Source of the DNA: Oscillospiraceae bacterium
Lineage (GTDB): Bacteria > Bacillota > Clostridia > Oscillospirales > Ruminococcaceae
DNA: 37,605 bases
NCBI GenBank assembly: GCA_017396665.1
Contig: JAFQLH010000032.1
Span: 1-37,605, forward strand
Reading direction: 5' to 3'
The position numbers were made by a program, and so were the translations under genes. Below are positions 16,181 through 24,311 of this stretch, one piece after another. The notes below the pieces were generated by a model that saw nothing but the letters and a program-made list of their open reading frames with translations, did no database searches and was not told the DNA's origin. How positions within the stretch are numbered: position 1 is the first letter of the stretch; every line of letters starts with the position of its first letter.

Positions 16181-16490
16181 GCACCTAAGCATATAAGGCT
16201 AATGGTCGTATAGAAGTATTATAAGACCTATTGAGGAAAACCCTTTTGAAAAAGGGTTATTCCTCAAACTCCTTTCCTAAAACTTTTGTAATAAAATTTC
16301 AGCCCCATAGGGTATGTACCACGAGAACGCTTTTAAAATTCTCATTACCGTGATATCTACCCTATGGGGCTGAAATCATATCAGAAGTCTTTGTAAGGGG
16401 GTTCGGGGGAGAAACTTTCTTCAGAAAGGTTTCCCCCGATAAATCCCTATAATATCTCTATATAGCCATTAGCCCTATATGCTCAGGTGC
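16181..16490. repeat. 310-bp nested palindrome, MITE-like, between convergent genes
   Basis: The outer arms 16181-16205 and 16466-16490 are inverted copies matching at 23 of 25 positions (GCACCT...AGCATATA...GGCTAATGG). Inside, GAGGAA...TTCCTC (about 16233-16265) and GGGGGAGAAA...GGTTTCCCCC (about 16405-16437) are each hairpins and roughly complement each other. A perfect 19-bp inverted repeat (16296-16314 and 16358-16376, core TCAGCCCCATAGGGTA) surrounds a centre with further short inverted repeats (CACG/CGTG, GAGAA/TTCTC). It starts 5 bp after the SufB-like stop and ends 4 bp before the stop of the minus-strand gene. It probably terminates transcription in both directions. No ORF and no clear target-site duplication. 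Confidence 0.85.
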
Positions 16491-16494
16491 TTTA

Positions 16495-17070
16495 TTAGTC
16501 GTCGAGGTTGTTTTCCTCTTCTTCGAGTTGTTTCTGGTATGCGTTATACTTTTTTATCTTTCTTTCGGTGGTAAGATAGTTGAACAGGAACAACGCAGCC
16601 GTTGCAACAATAAACGACGCTATTGCAACAATCAACTCCCTGACACTCGGCAAGCCGTCCTTTACGATGTCTGTTACAAGGTCTAATGCGATTACAACTA
16701 CGCCGAATATCAAGCTCTCGCCGAGATATAGAAGAACTCTGCTTTTCTTTGCCTTCTTGTCAGTACCTGTGTTAAGCTTCTTACCCATAAAGGTCGGGAA
16801 GCTGTAGATGTTGTTTTCCTTTTCGTCTGCCCACATAAGCAAAAAGAAAAGGGCGAGCATCACGATTTCTGCAATAGCTGGCTTGTGGTGAGCAAAGGCT
16901 ACATAAAAAATCCTTCCTATAAAATAGAGAACCGAAAACACTCCGAAGTTTGAAAGAGTCTGATTATATATTCCGCCAAGTCTTTCGTCGGTTTCGTATT
17001 CTGCTGTCAGCCTATCTGCTATCTTCTTTTTGAAGCCTGTATACTTTTCTTTTGAGTTATCTGTTGCCAT
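16495..17070 (-). CDS. four-helix membrane protein paired with an XRE regulator
   Basis: A 191-residue protein starting MATDNSKEKYTGF, with four predicted membrane helices (for example VFSVLYFIGRIFYVAF, AEIVMLALFFLLMW, LLYLGESLIFGVVVIAL and LIVAIASFIVATAALFLF) and a charged tail. The frame is open further upstream, but ATG at 17070 is chosen because GGGAG lies just before it and it overlaps the XRE gene's end by 14 bp, the usual arrangement. Pairs of a small XRE regulator and a multi-helix protein of this shape (possibly the DUF6773 group) are common in Firmicutes. Function unknown. Confidence 0.82.
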   Translation of the reverse strand: MATDNSKEKYTGFKKKIADRLTAEYETDERLGGIYNQTLSNFGVFSVLYFIGRIFYVAFAHHKPAIAEIVMLALFFLLMWADEKENNIYSFPTFMGKKLNTGTDKKAKKSRVLLYLGESLIFGVVVIALDLVTDIVKDGLPSVRELIVAIASFIVATAALFLFNYLTTERKIKKYNAYQKQLEEEENNLDD

Positions 17071-17284
17071 CGTTATTCTCCCTCTCGTCTTTGTTTGTCC
17101 AGAACAGCTCGTCGAGTGTCTTGCCGAGTGCGTCGCATATAGCAATGCACAGATTGAGAGTAGGGTTGTAGTTGCCCGACTCTATCATTCCGATAGTCTG
17201 CCTTGTAACTCCCACACGCCTTGCAAGCTCCTCCTGATTGATATCAAGCTCCATTCTGGCAATTTTCATCTTCTTGTTTTTCAT
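17057..17284 (-). CDS. XRE-family transcriptional regulator
   Basis: A 75-residue protein that is essentially one helix-turn-helix domain: KIARMELDINQEELARRVGVTRQTIGMIESGNYNPTL, with the recognition helix in VTRQTIGMIE. This is the short YozG/XRE type (about 65-75 residues), without a ligand domain. It is co-transcribed with, and overlaps, the four-helix membrane protein gene. Probably autoregulatory: two AGTATATT half-sites flank its promoter. The target genes are otherwise unknown. Confidence 0.93.
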   Translation of the reverse strand: MKNKKMKIARMELDINQEELARRVGVTRQTIGMIESGNYNPTLNLCIAICDALGKTLDELFWTNKDERENNDGNR

Positions 17285-17328
17285 AAGCTTTTGCCTTTCA
17301 CATATATATGTCGTTATCTTAACCGGTG

Positions 17329-17369
17329 AGTATATTGTAAAACATAATTTCTAAAATGTCAAGTATATT
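17329..17369 (-). promoter_or_regulatory. promoter of the XRE gene with repeated half-sites
   Basis: On the minus strand TTGACA (17362-17357), 17 bp, TACAAT (17339-17334). AGTATATT occurs on the plus strand at 17329-17336 and 17362-17369, 33 bp apart in the same orientation, overlapping the -10 and -35. Confidence 0.65.
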
Positions 17370-17381
17370 TTACATTATGCA

Positions 17382-17423
17382 ATAAAAAATCATCATTTCT
17401 GTACATCTGCACAAAAATGATGA
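17382..17423 (-). terminator. intrinsic terminator of the dCMP deaminase gene
   Basis: On the minus strand TCATCATTT...AAATGATGA followed by a T-rich run, located 30 bp after the stop codon. Confidence 0.8.
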
Positions 17424-17452
17424 CCTGAGATTATGTAGCATTTATAAAACCC

Positions 17453-17932
17453 TTACAGCTTTATTATGTATTCCTTATCTGTCTTTTTATACTGAGTGTA
17501 CCTGACGCCCGTCATATCAAACATCTTCTTTGATGCAATAACGCCGTTTGAGTCGGGGTACTTGTCCTCCTCGTAGATAACCTCTCTTATTCCGCACTGT
17601 ATGATAGCCTTTGCACACTCGTTGCAAGGGAAGAGCGTTACATAAATCCTTGCCCCGTCAAGCGAACCTGTCGAGCGGTTCAGGATAGCGTTAAGCTCAG
17701 CGTGGCAGACGTAAGGGTACTTTGTGTCAAGCTCCTCGCCTGTGCGTTCCCAAGGCATATCGTCGTCGCAACAGCCTGTCGGCATACCGTTGTAGCCGAC
17801 AGAGAGAATCTTGTTCTCACGGCTCACTATACAAGCACCGACCTGAGTGTTGTTGTCCTTGCTTCTTCCTGCCGAGAACTTGGCGATGCCCATAAAATAC
17901 TCGTCCCACGAAAGATAGTCTGTACGCTTCAT
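17453..17932 (-). CDS. deoxycytidylate deaminase (ComEB type)
   Basis: A 159-residue zinc deaminase that converts dCMP to dUMP for dTTP synthesis. Zinc and catalytic residues are complete: H77-A-E79 in CHAELNAI and C103/C106 in [28 protein letters not shown] is typical of dCMP deaminases and ComEB. The frame extends upstream, but the ATG at 17932 is preceded by GGGAGGA and gives the family's usual length. It has its own promoter at 17970-17998 and a terminator. In naturally competent bacteria ComEB is encoded with comE genes; here it stands alone. Confidence 0.93.
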   Translation of the reverse strand: MKRTDYLSWDEYFMGIAKFSAGRSKDNNTQVGACIVSRENKILSVGYNGMPTGCCDDDMPWERTGEELDTKYPYVCHAELNAILNRSTGSLDGARIYVTLFPCNECAKAIIQCGIREVIYEEDKYPDSNGVIASKKMFDMTGVRYTQYKKTDKEYIIKL

Positions 17933-17969
17933 AATGCGTCCTCCCTGTATACATATATGATATGGGAAC

Positions 17970-17998
17970 ATTATATCACAGCCGCTATATAAAATCAA
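17970..17998 (-). promoter_or_regulatory. promoter of the dCMP deaminase gene
   Basis: On the minus strand TTGATT (17998-17993), 17 bp, TATAAT (17975-17970). Confidence 0.7.
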
Positions 17999-18002
17999 GC
18001 GG

Positions 18003-19190
18003 TCAGGAGTTGTGGTAGGTGTATATATCGCCTGTGAGCATATTGACAAAAAGCTTCTGTTCCTCACGGCAGTATGCAACATCATAATTGAATTCAGGTG
18101 TATCCTCAAGCTTGAAGCACCAGTAAGGCTCAACTGTCGAAGAATCAATAACTGTAACCTCTATTCCCTCTACGACTCCATCGTCCAGCGTAAGCTTTTT
18201 AAGCTTGTTTGTTATAACGTACTCAACAGAAACCTCATCTATCGTGTGCTTGTATAACGGAGCGTAGTAATCGGCGAGAAGCTCTGTTGCATCGGAAAGG
18301 GTTATTAAGCCGTTTTCGATTTTCTTTTCATCGGTAAGGGTTGCACTGGAGCATTTATTCACAGCACCCACAACGTCCGGCTCTGTTATAAGCATATAGA
18401 CACAGTGGCTTGAAAGGCTTATATTACCATCGGCTTCAAGAAGCTTTCCTGTAACTGACGAGTCGTGAAAAGGAATTCCGTCCTTATAGGCTGAAAACTC
18501 AACTCTGAATGCGTATCCCTGTCCGTCTTCACGTTCGAATACAACAACTCGTGACGGCTTGTATTCAAGGTCGTCAAGGTACGGAGAGAGCTTGTCTATC
18601 ATACCCTCGCATAAATCGAGTGCCTGCTGCATGGTGTACTGCCCGCTTCCCGTTTTATATGCCTTGTCAGAAAGAGCCTCGCCATTTTCAAGCCTGCTTA
18701 TGTCAGCTATTGCGCCCGTGGTGTTTGCAACCGTCGAAGACTTGTAAGCGATGAATTGATTGTCTGTGTAGAATCTTACGTTATAGTGTTCAGAGCCATC
18801 AGCTTTCTTAAGGACACCCTCGAAACCGCCCGAGGTAAGCTCCTGAATAACCGGCTGCGTGTCCGAAAGCATATCGCCAAATATGATTTGTGCGATTTCG
18901 GGGAGCTTTTGTTCGATGTCATCACGGCTGTTTACCTCACGATTTACCGTAAAGGTTGAGAGTGACTCAGCGTCGGGGATTTTTATGAGCGTGTTTTCTG
19001 CAAATGTGAAATTTTCACTTTCAAGCTGTGGAAGTGTGTCGTCTTTCTTCACATCTGACCAGCCTGTTTTGGAACCATTGCTGTCTTCACGATTGAGCAG
19101 TATAGTTGCCGCAACACTGCCTGCAATCACTACCGCCAGCAGACAGCCAAGCCCGATAATTAGTTTCTTTTGTCTCTTTTTAAGTGCCAT
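18003..19190 (-). CDS. single-TM extracytoplasmic protein, paralogue of 13220-14362
   Basis: A 395-residue protein with basic N-terminus (KKRQKK), one membrane helix (about 10-32) and a large outside part. It shares with the 380-residue protein the blocks [50 protein letters not shown] and the terminal [22 protein letters not shown] precedes the ATG. No sharp promoter was found upstream; AGCCTT/AAGGCT (about 19214-19231) forms a small leader hairpin. Family unknown to me. The shared PYWCF and LTGDI-type strands suggest a repeated beta-rich domain, perhaps sensing or binding at the envelope. Confidence 0.85.
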   Translation of the reverse strand: MALKKRQKKLIIGLGCLLAVVIAGSVAATILLNREDSNGSKTGWSDVKKDDTLPQLESENFTFAENTLIKIPDAESLSTFTVNREVNSRDDIEQKLPEIAQIIFGDMLSDTQPVIQELTSGGFEGVLKKADGSEHYNVRFYTDNQFIAYKSSTVANTTGAIADISRLENGEALSDKAYKTGSGQYTMQQALDLCEGMIDKLSPYLDDLEYKPSRVVVFEREDGQGYAFRVEFSAYKDGIPFHDSSVTGKLLEADGNISLSSHCVYMLITEPDVVGAVNKCSSATLTDEKKIENGLITLSDATELLADYYAPLYKHTIDEVSVEYVITNKLKKLTLDDGVVEGIEVTVIDSSTVEPYWCFKLEDTPEFNYDVAYCREEQKLFVNMLTGDIYTYHNS

Positions 19191-19469
19191 TGTCTTGTCC
19201 TCCTTTATTGTATACAGAGCCTTGTATAAAGGCTTCTGTTAAGTAAGAGTGGACATCAAGGGAGATGGTTGCAGGGGCGTTTGTAAACTTTTTGTTAACA
19301 TTTCAAGTGGCAACGATTACACAGGAAAATAAAACGTTTTCTTAGATTTTTCGGGGCTTTCGGGGGCTTGCAAAATTTAAGAATATGTGCTTTAATAGAA
19401 TCAGCGATATGCAAATATTATAAACCCTGAGGGGTTACATTATTTATACTTTTGAAAGGTGGATTTATT
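19191..19469. other. intergenic region between divergent genes
   Basis: No gene. Holds a weak plus-strand promoter candidate TTGCAA (19368-19373), 17 bp, TTTAAT (19391-19396), and a small palindrome AACCC/GGGGTT close to the GH130 ribosome site. Confidence 0.4.
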
Positions 19470-20468
19470 ATGTGCGCAAAGATTCTTAACGGCGAGTCAA
19501 TCCCTAATATGCCTTGGCAGGACAAGCCGGAAGGATGCAAGGAGGTTGTTTGGAGATATTCCGAAAATCCAATTATCCCAAGAGACCTTATTGCATGTTC
19601 AAACTCAATCTTTAACTCTGCTGTTGTAACCTTCAACGGCAAGTTTGCAGGTGTGTTCCGTTGCGACGATAAGCAGAGAAATATGGAGCTCCACGCCGGT
19701 TTCTCCGATGACGGTATTCACTGGAATATCAACGAAGAGAGAATCGAGTTCGTTCAGGCTGAAAAGTCAACAGAAGACGTTAACTCATGGGGCTACGGCT
19801 ATGACCCAAGAGTATGCTTCATCGAGGACAGATACTGGGTTACATGGTGTAACGCTTACGGCTGGAAGCCAACAATCGGCGTAGGCTACACATTTGACTT
19901 CAAGACATTCTATCAGTGCGAAAACGCATTTTTACCATTCAACAGAAACGGCGTTCTCTTCCCAAGAAAGATTAACGGAAAGTACGTAATGTTCTCACGT
20001 CCTTCTGACTCAGGACACACACCATTTGGTGATATGTACATTTCTCAGTCACCTGATATGAAGTACTGGGGCGAGCACAGACACGTTATGGGACCTCTCA
20101 GAGGCTGGGAGTCCAAGAAGATTGGTGCAGGCCCGATTCCAATAGAGACAGACGAGGGCTGGCTCTGCTTCTACCACGGTGTTCTTGAAAGCTGCAACGG
20201 CTTTGTATACTCCTTCTCAGCTTGCATTCTCGATAAGGATGAGCCATGGAAGGTTAAGTATCGTTGTGCTGAATATCTCATCAATCCTCGTGAGTACTAT
20301 GAGTGCGTAGGCGACGTTCAGAACGTTACATTCCCATGCGCTACACTCTGCGACCAGGATACAGGCAGAATTGCTATCTACTACGGCTGTGCTGACACAG
20401 TTGTTGGTCTTGCATTCTGTAAGGTTGACGAGGTTATTGATTACGTTAAGTCACACTCTTCAATATAG
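19470..20468 (+). CDS. GH130 beta-1,4-mannoside phosphorylase (RaMP2-like)
   Basis: A 332-residue five-bladed beta-propeller phosphorylase with no signal peptide. GH130 enzymes cleave beta-mannosides with phosphate, releasing mannose-1-phosphate. Seen: [34 protein letters not shown] (Asn-rich active-site block), [20 protein letters not shown] (with the proposed catalytic Asp in YDPR), [17 protein letters not shown], and a C-terminal [14 protein letters not shown]. Length and sequence feel fit beta-1,4-mannooligosaccharide phosphorylase (Ruminococcus albus RaMP2) better than the longer mannosylglucose phosphorylase; this is inferred. The ATG at 19470 with AAAGGTGG at 19455-19462 is preferred to an upstream TTG. 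With the GH94 enzyme it indicates phosphorolytic use of plant-cell-wall disaccharides. No mannose epimerase gene or transporter is adjacent. Confidence 0.9.
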   Translation: MCAKILNGESIPNMPWQDKPEGCKEVVWRYSENPIIPRDLIACSNSIFNSAVVTFNGKFAGVFRCDDKQRNMELHAGFSDDGIHWNINEERIEFVQAEKSTEDVNSWGYGYDPRVCFIEDRYWVTWCNAYGWKPTIGVGYTFDFKTFYQCENAFLPFNRNGVLFPRKINGKYVMFSRPSDSGHTPFGDMYISQSPDMKYWGEHRHVMGPLRGWESKKIGAGPIPIETDEGWLCFYHGVLESCNGFVYSFSACILDKDEPWKVKYRCAEYLINPREYYECVGDVQNVTFPCATLCDQDTGRIAIYYGCADTVVGLAFCKVDEVIDYVKSHSSI

Positions 20469-20482
20469 TTTAGCATACAAGA

Positions 20483-20513
20483 AACAGAGTCAGGCATTGC
20501 CGGCTCTGTTTTT
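20483..20513 (+). terminator. intrinsic terminator after the GH130 gene
   Basis: AACAGAG...GGC / GCC...CTCTGTT stem followed by T5. Confidence 0.82.
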
Positions 20514-20638
20514 GTATATTCCTATAAAGGTTAATTTTTCTTTGTCGCACGTCTTGACAATTATTTTAACCTTTATTATAATATAACTAGAGAGAAAAAA
20601 CGGGCAAAGCCCCTATTCAAACGAAATGGAGAAACATT

Positions 20639-21154
20639 ATGGCTAAGGTTAATCAGAATAAGGTCATAGGCGGACTCATTGTTGCGGTTATTACGCTTAT
20701 CGTTGTTATCGTGATAGTGGTTCTTGCAAAGAATATTTTCCCGTCAAACGACAGGGGAACCTCTGATAATGGCGTAGGAACAAATACGTACAGCTATACT
20801 ACAACTACTACAACGCCGACTACTACAACAACTGCAGGAGAAAGTACAACACCTTCGGGTACTACTTCACAGTCGGAAACATCACAGTCTACTGATGCGT
20901 CAGTTGAAACGAAGACAATGTACGTTCAGGATTATGTTTATATGAGAACAGGCCCCGGCACAGATAATGATATAGTTGTAACACTTTCAAGAGGACTTGA
21001 GGTACAGGTCGTAAAGCTTGAAGACCAGTGGTACGAAATCATTTGGAACGGACAGACAGGCTATGTTTATGAGTCATACCTCGGAGATGCTCCGCCGCCT
21101 GCACAGTCTACAACAACTACTACAACAGCAGCTGCAGAGCAGCCCGCAGCATAA
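20639..21154 (+). CDS. membrane-anchored SH3b-domain protein
   Basis: A 171-residue protein with one N-terminal membrane helix (about 10-31), a Thr/Ser-rich linker (about 50-95) and a bacterial SH3 domain (about 96-147). The domain has the usual VYMRTGPGTDNDIVVTLSRG start and WNGQTGYVYESYL end. A second Thr/Ala-rich tail follows. SH3b domains bind peptidoglycan or peptides. Being anchored outside the cell without an enzymatic domain, it is probably a wall-binding or scaffold protein. It starts at an ATG after TGGAGA. Confidence 0.87.
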   Translation: MAKVNQNKVIGGLIVAVITLIVVIVIVVLAKNIFPSNDRGTSDNGVGTNTYSYTTTTTTPTTTTTAGESTTPSGTTSQSETSQSTDASVETKTMYVQDYVYMRTGPGTDNDIVVTLSRGLEVQVVKLEDQWYEIIWNGQTGYVYESYLGDAPPPAQSTTTTTTAAAEQPAA

Positions 21155-21171
21155 TATCAAATGAGTATAGG

Positions 21172-21204
21172 ACCGCTTCCGGCGAAAACCGGCGGCGGTT
21201 TTTG
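21172..21204 (+). terminator. intrinsic terminator after the SH3b gene
   Basis: ACCGCTTCCGG / CCGGCGGCGGT with a short A-rich loop and T5. Confidence 0.85.
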
Positions 21205-21267
21205 TTTTCACAAATGAAGTTACCTCAGAATAGTATAGGTAAATACATACTGTCTGGGGGCTTTTTT

Positions 21268-21828
21268 ATGCAGAATAATTATCTTTTGCTTGTCGGTAAG
21301 GGAAGACCTGTCCCGACAGGGCTTGAGCCGATGCTTGTAGATGTCTTTGGAATAGAGCTTGAAAGAGGAGCAGCGTATATGCTTGAGCGTATGTTTGAAA
21401 AGGCAAGAGCAGACGGAGTCGAGCTCAAGGCACTTTCGGGATACAGAACAAAGGAGTACCAGAAGGAGATTTTCGACAGGAGCGTAAGACAAAGAACGGA
21501 GCAGGGGCTAAGCTATGAGCAGGCTTATGAGATAACCTCAAAAAATGTCGCAATGCCCGGTGAAAGCGAGCATAATACGGGACTTGCGGTTGATATAGTA
21601 ACTCCGCAGGACTTTGATGTCTACGAGGAGTTTGAGAACACGGAGCAGTTTCGCTGGCTGTCTGCAAATGCGTCGGATTACGGCTTTATACTAAGATACC
21701 CGAAGGGGAAAACGGACATAACAGGCTATGTGTACGAGCCTTGGCATTACCGCTATGTAGGACCGTATGATGCAAGACGGATTGACAACCTCGACGTTAC
21801 TTTGGAGGAGTATCTGGGCGCTGTCTGA
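21268..21828 (+). CDS. M15 (VanY-type) D-Ala-D-Ala carboxypeptidase
   Basis: A 186-residue metallopeptidase. The zinc and catalytic residues are in place: H102 and D109 in SEHNTGLAVDI, E157 and H160 in EPWHYRYVG. SGYRTKEYQ (57-65) is the substrate-binding loop. The family trims the terminal D-Ala of peptidoglycan stems. No signal peptide or anchor is visible from the ATG at 21268, chosen because GGGGG lies just upstream and the extension back to a TTG adds no signal sequence. The location of action is therefore unclear. No van resistance genes are nearby, so housekeeping wall metabolism is more likely than vancomycin resistance. Confidence 0.88.
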   Translation: MQNNYLLLVGKGRPVPTGLEPMLVDVFGIELERGAAYMLERMFEKARADGVELKALSGYRTKEYQKEIFDRSVRQRTEQGLSYEQAYEITSKNVAMPGESEHNTGLAVDIVTPQDFDVYEEFENTEQFRWLSANASDYGFILRYPKGKTDITGYVYEPWHYRYVGPYDARRIDNLDVTLEEYLGAV

Positions 21829-21829
21829 C

Positions 21830-21858
21830 TTGACATAAACGTGAAAGTCAAGTACAAT
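21830..21858 (+). promoter_or_regulatory. promoter of the maf-nth unit
   Basis: TTGACA (21830-21835), 17 bp, TACAAT (21853-21858), with inverted repeat ACTTGAC / GTCAAGT over the spacer. A small hairpin TGCCC/GGGCA follows at about 21872-21885. Confidence 0.7.
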
Positions 21859-21909
21859 ATTTCTTAGAAAAAAGTGCCCTTGAGGGCATTGCGGAAAAGG
21901 AAAATTACA

Positions 21910-22503
21910 ATGAAGCTGAAACCTGAAATATTAAACGGCAAGCGTGTCATACTTGCCTCAAAATCACCAAGAAGAAAAGAACTGCTGTCACTCATATGCG
22001 ATAGCTTTGAGGTCATGCCCGCCGATATCGACGAGAGCGTTCCGCAGAATGTTGCGGCAGAGGAAGCGGCAGAGTATATCTCTATTCAAAAAGCGTTTGC
22101 GATAGACAGCGAGGATGTGATTATCGCCTGCGATACGGTTGTAATTGTAGACGGAAAAATTCTGGGCAAGCCAAGCGACAGACAAAACGGCTTTGAAATG
22201 CTGTCTGAGCTTTCAGGAAAAACACACAGCGTAATAAGCGGAGTGTGTATAAGATACAAGGGGGAGAGTGTGTCCTTTTCACAAAAGAGCCTCGTTACCT
22301 TCTATGAGCTGACGGATGAAGAAATAAACGACTACCTCGACAGCGGCGAGCCTTTTGACAAGGCAGGCGGATACGGAATCCAAGGACTCGGCTCGCTTCT
22401 CGTAAAAGAGTTTTCAGGCGACTTTTTCAATATCGTCGGCCTGCCCGTCGCAAGACTTCGCCGCTCACTCTCGGAGCTTCTGAGCAAAGCAGAGGAGAAT
22501 TGA
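21910..22503 (+). CDS. maf: Maf-family nucleoside triphosphate pyrophosphatase
   Basis: A 197-residue protein of the Maf/YhdE family that hydrolyses dTTP/UTP or modified nucleotides to monophosphates. Signature LASKSPRRKELL is at 15-26, followed by ACDTVVIVDG, LGKPSDRQ, HSVISGV, the EPFDKAGGYGIQG loop and FNIVGLP. The set looks complete. The start at 21910 is preceded by AAAAGGAAAA. Its TGA stop is two bases before the next ATG, so the downstream small gene is translationally coupled. Confidence 0.93.
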   Translation: MKLKPEILNGKRVILASKSPRRKELLSLICDSFEVMPADIDESVPQNVAAEEAAEYISIQKAFAIDSEDVIIACDTVVIVDGKILGKPSDRQNGFEMLSELSGKTHSVISGVCIRYKGESVSFSQKSLVTFYELTDEEINDYLDSGEPFDKAGGYGIQGLGSLLVKEFSGDFFNIVGLPVARLRRSLSELLSKAEEN

Positions 22504-22504
22504 T

Positions 22505-22807
22505 ATGGGACTTTTCAAGAAAAAACAGGAGCAGACGCCCTACGATGAGCTTTTGAAGCTTCACGGGAAAGCGGTCTCGTCGGTTGTCGAAAGAGTCGCA
22601 GGTGAGGAGCTTGTGCTTGGTAAAAAGGGCGCAATTTCAATAGTGGACAAGGAGCTCGTTATCGTGTGTGACGCCAAAGAGGTGTTCAGATGCGATACAA
22701 AGGGCTGTGTCGCAGCAACGCTCATGAGCGGAAACGGACTGGATATCAAGGGCTTTTGTGACGGCAGGAAAAGACATATCGTCGTTACCTACACAAAGTT
22801 CAAATAA
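22505..22807 (+). CDS. small conserved-looking protein, unknown function
   Basis: A 100-residue soluble protein starting MGLFKKKQEQTPYDELLKLHG. It contains a beta-rich part (AISIVDKELVIVCDAKEVFRCDT and KRHIVVTYTKF) that looks like a small PH-like or beta-barrel fold. GAGGAG lies at the end of maf, directly before the ATG, and nth follows 16 bp downstream. I do not recognise the family. The position inside a tight three-gene operon with maf and nth makes it very likely real. Confidence 0.8.
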   Translation: MGLFKKKQEQTPYDELLKLHGKAVSSVVERVAGEELVLGKKGAISIVDKELVIVCDAKEVFRCDTKGCVAATLMSGNGLDIKGFCDGRKRHIVVTYTKFK

Positions 22808-22823
22808 ACGGAGGCGAAAATTT

Positions 22824-23456
22824 ATGAGGCTTAAAGAAAAGGCTGAAATAGTGTGCGATGAGCTTGAAAAGCTGTACCCCGATGCAGCCTGCTCGCTCGT
22901 GTATTCACAGCCGCATGAGCTTATGATTGCAGGAAGACTCTCGGCACAGTGTACCGATGCCAGAGTCAATATCGTCACCAAAGAGCTTTTTGCAAAATAC
23001 AAAAGCATAGAGGACTTCGCAAACGCAGATGTTTCTGACGTCGCAGAGATAGTAAAGCCCTGCGGACTTTATAAGACAAAGGCGGAGTCGATTGTTTCTA
23101 TGTGCAGACAGATAATCGAAAGCTTCGGCGGTGAAATTCCCGATACCATAGAGGAGCTTACAACTCTCTCGGGTATCGGAAGAAAAACCGCAAATCTCAT
23201 TATGGGCGATATTTTTCATAAGCCCGCTATCGTTACCGATACACACTGTATAAGAATATGCGGAAGACTCGGACTTGTAAAATCAAAAGAGCCTCACAAG
23301 GTCGAGGGGGAGCTTGTCAAAATTATTAAACCTGAAAGGTCGTCGGATTTCTGCCACAGGCTTGTGATTTTCGGCAGGGATATCTGCTCCGCCAGAAAGC
23401 CGCAGTGCGAAAGGTGTCCTCTCACAGAGAGGTGCAGATATGCAAAAGGGCTTTAA
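22824..23456 (+). CDS. nth: endonuclease III
   Basis: A 210-residue HhH-GPD DNA glycosylase/AP lyase that removes oxidised pyrimidines. The helix-hairpin-helix LSGIGRKTANLI carries the catalytic K121, and D139 lies in VTDTHCIR. The [4Fe-4S] loop is complete at C188, C195, C198 and C204 with spacing 6-2-5. The start at 22824 is set by ACGGAGG; the frame extends into the preceding gene without a ribosome site. Last gene of the maf operon. Confidence 0.96.
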   Translation: MRLKEKAEIVCDELEKLYPDAACSLVYSQPHELMIAGRLSAQCTDARVNIVTKELFAKYKSIEDFANADVSDVAEIVKPCGLYKTKAESIVSMCRQIIESFGGEIPDTIEELTTLSGIGRKTANLIMGDIFHKPAIVTDTHCIRICGRLGLVKSKEPHKVEGELVKIIKPERSSDFCHRLVIFGRDICSARKPQCERCPLTERCRYAKGL

Positions 23457-23495
23457 TTACAAGTATTTTTAGCTATTTTGCCAAGCCTCGGCTTA

Positions 23496-23524
23496 TTGAC
23501 ACTTAGTGTCGATAGTGGTATAAT
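23496..23524 (+). promoter_or_regulatory. promoter of the tyrosine-kinase module with palindromic spacer
   Basis: TTGACA (23496-23501), 17 bp, TATAAT (23519-23524). A 13-bp palindrome GACACTTAGTGTC (23499-23511) overlaps the -35 and spacer, well placed for repressor binding. Confidence 0.75.
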
Positions 23525-23561
23525 TAATGGTGAATGTTTAGGTGAGGAGGAGTATCACTAA

Positions 23562-24311
23562 ATGAATAATAAAGAGCAGGAAAATACTATTGACCTTAAA
23601 AGAATATTGGCACTGCTTCTGTCGAAAATATGGATTATTTTATTGGTTGCAGTTGTGTTTGCGGCAGCTGTTGCTGTATATACAAAGCTTGCTATTGACG
23701 AGGAGTTTACCTCTGTTGCAACAATGTACGTGCAGAACAAGGAAGTAGGTATCGAGGGTTCTTCGACATCTATTTCTTCAAGCGACATGGTCGCTTCGTC
23801 ATCTCTGGCTAAGGTTTGTCAGGATATCTTTACAAGTGACAGAATGCTTGTGAAGGTTGAAACCTCTCTCAAGGAGCTCGGCTATGAAGTTACCGCAAAG
23901 CAGCTCAAGAAGATGATTAAGATTACTTCAACAAACGAAAACCAGGTTATGACTCTCACGGTAGTCAGCGGTGACCCGATGCTCTCATTTGAGATTGCAT
24001 CACTCGTTACGCTCAATGCCGAAGAGGTTTACAGAGATATCGTAAAGATTGGCTCTGTTGAAACAATTTCTGAAGCAAGCTATTCTGAAACACCTTCCGC
24101 TCCGAACCTCAAGAGAAATGTTGTATTGGGATTCTTACTCGGATTTCTGCTTATGTGCGTGGCTATCATTCTGACAGACCTTCTCGATACAAAGGTAAAG
24201 CCACAGGACAACTTAAGCGAAATGTACGGTATACCGCTTTTTGCGGAGATTATGGACTTTGATATTGAAATGAAGGGAGGAAGCGGATATGAGTACTCAG
24301 GAAAAAAGTAA
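23562..24311 (+). CDS. Wzz/CpsC-like polysaccharide co-polymerase, kinase modulator
   Basis: A 249-residue membrane protein with helices near 21-43 and 188-208 and an external loop between them. N-terminal LKRILALLLSKIWIILLV and the C-terminal SAPNLKRNVVLGFLLGFLL with its Pro-containing approach are typical of the Wzz/CpsC/YveK group. In Gram-positive bacteria this protein activates the partner BY-kinase and controls polysaccharide chain length. Its 3' end overlaps the kinase gene by 23 bp. GAGGAGGAG precedes the ATG. Confidence 0.92.
   Translation: MNNKEQENTIDLKRILALLLSKIWIILLVAVVFAAAVAVYTKLAIDEEFTSVATMYVQNKEVGIEGSSTSISSSDMVASSSLAKVCQDIFTSDRMLVKVETSLKELGYEVTAKQLKKMIKITSTNENQVMTLTVVSGDPMLSFEIASLVTLNAEEVYRDIVKIGSVETISEASYSETPSAPNLKRNVVLGFLLGFLLMCVAIILTDLLDTKVKPQDNLSEMYGIPLFAEIMDFDIEMKGGSGYEYSGKK

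Noticed and set aside
21268..21828. Vancomycin resistance locus suggested by the VanY-type peptidase
   Set aside because: No vanH/A/X/R/S neighbours; M15 peptidases are common housekeeping wall enzymes.
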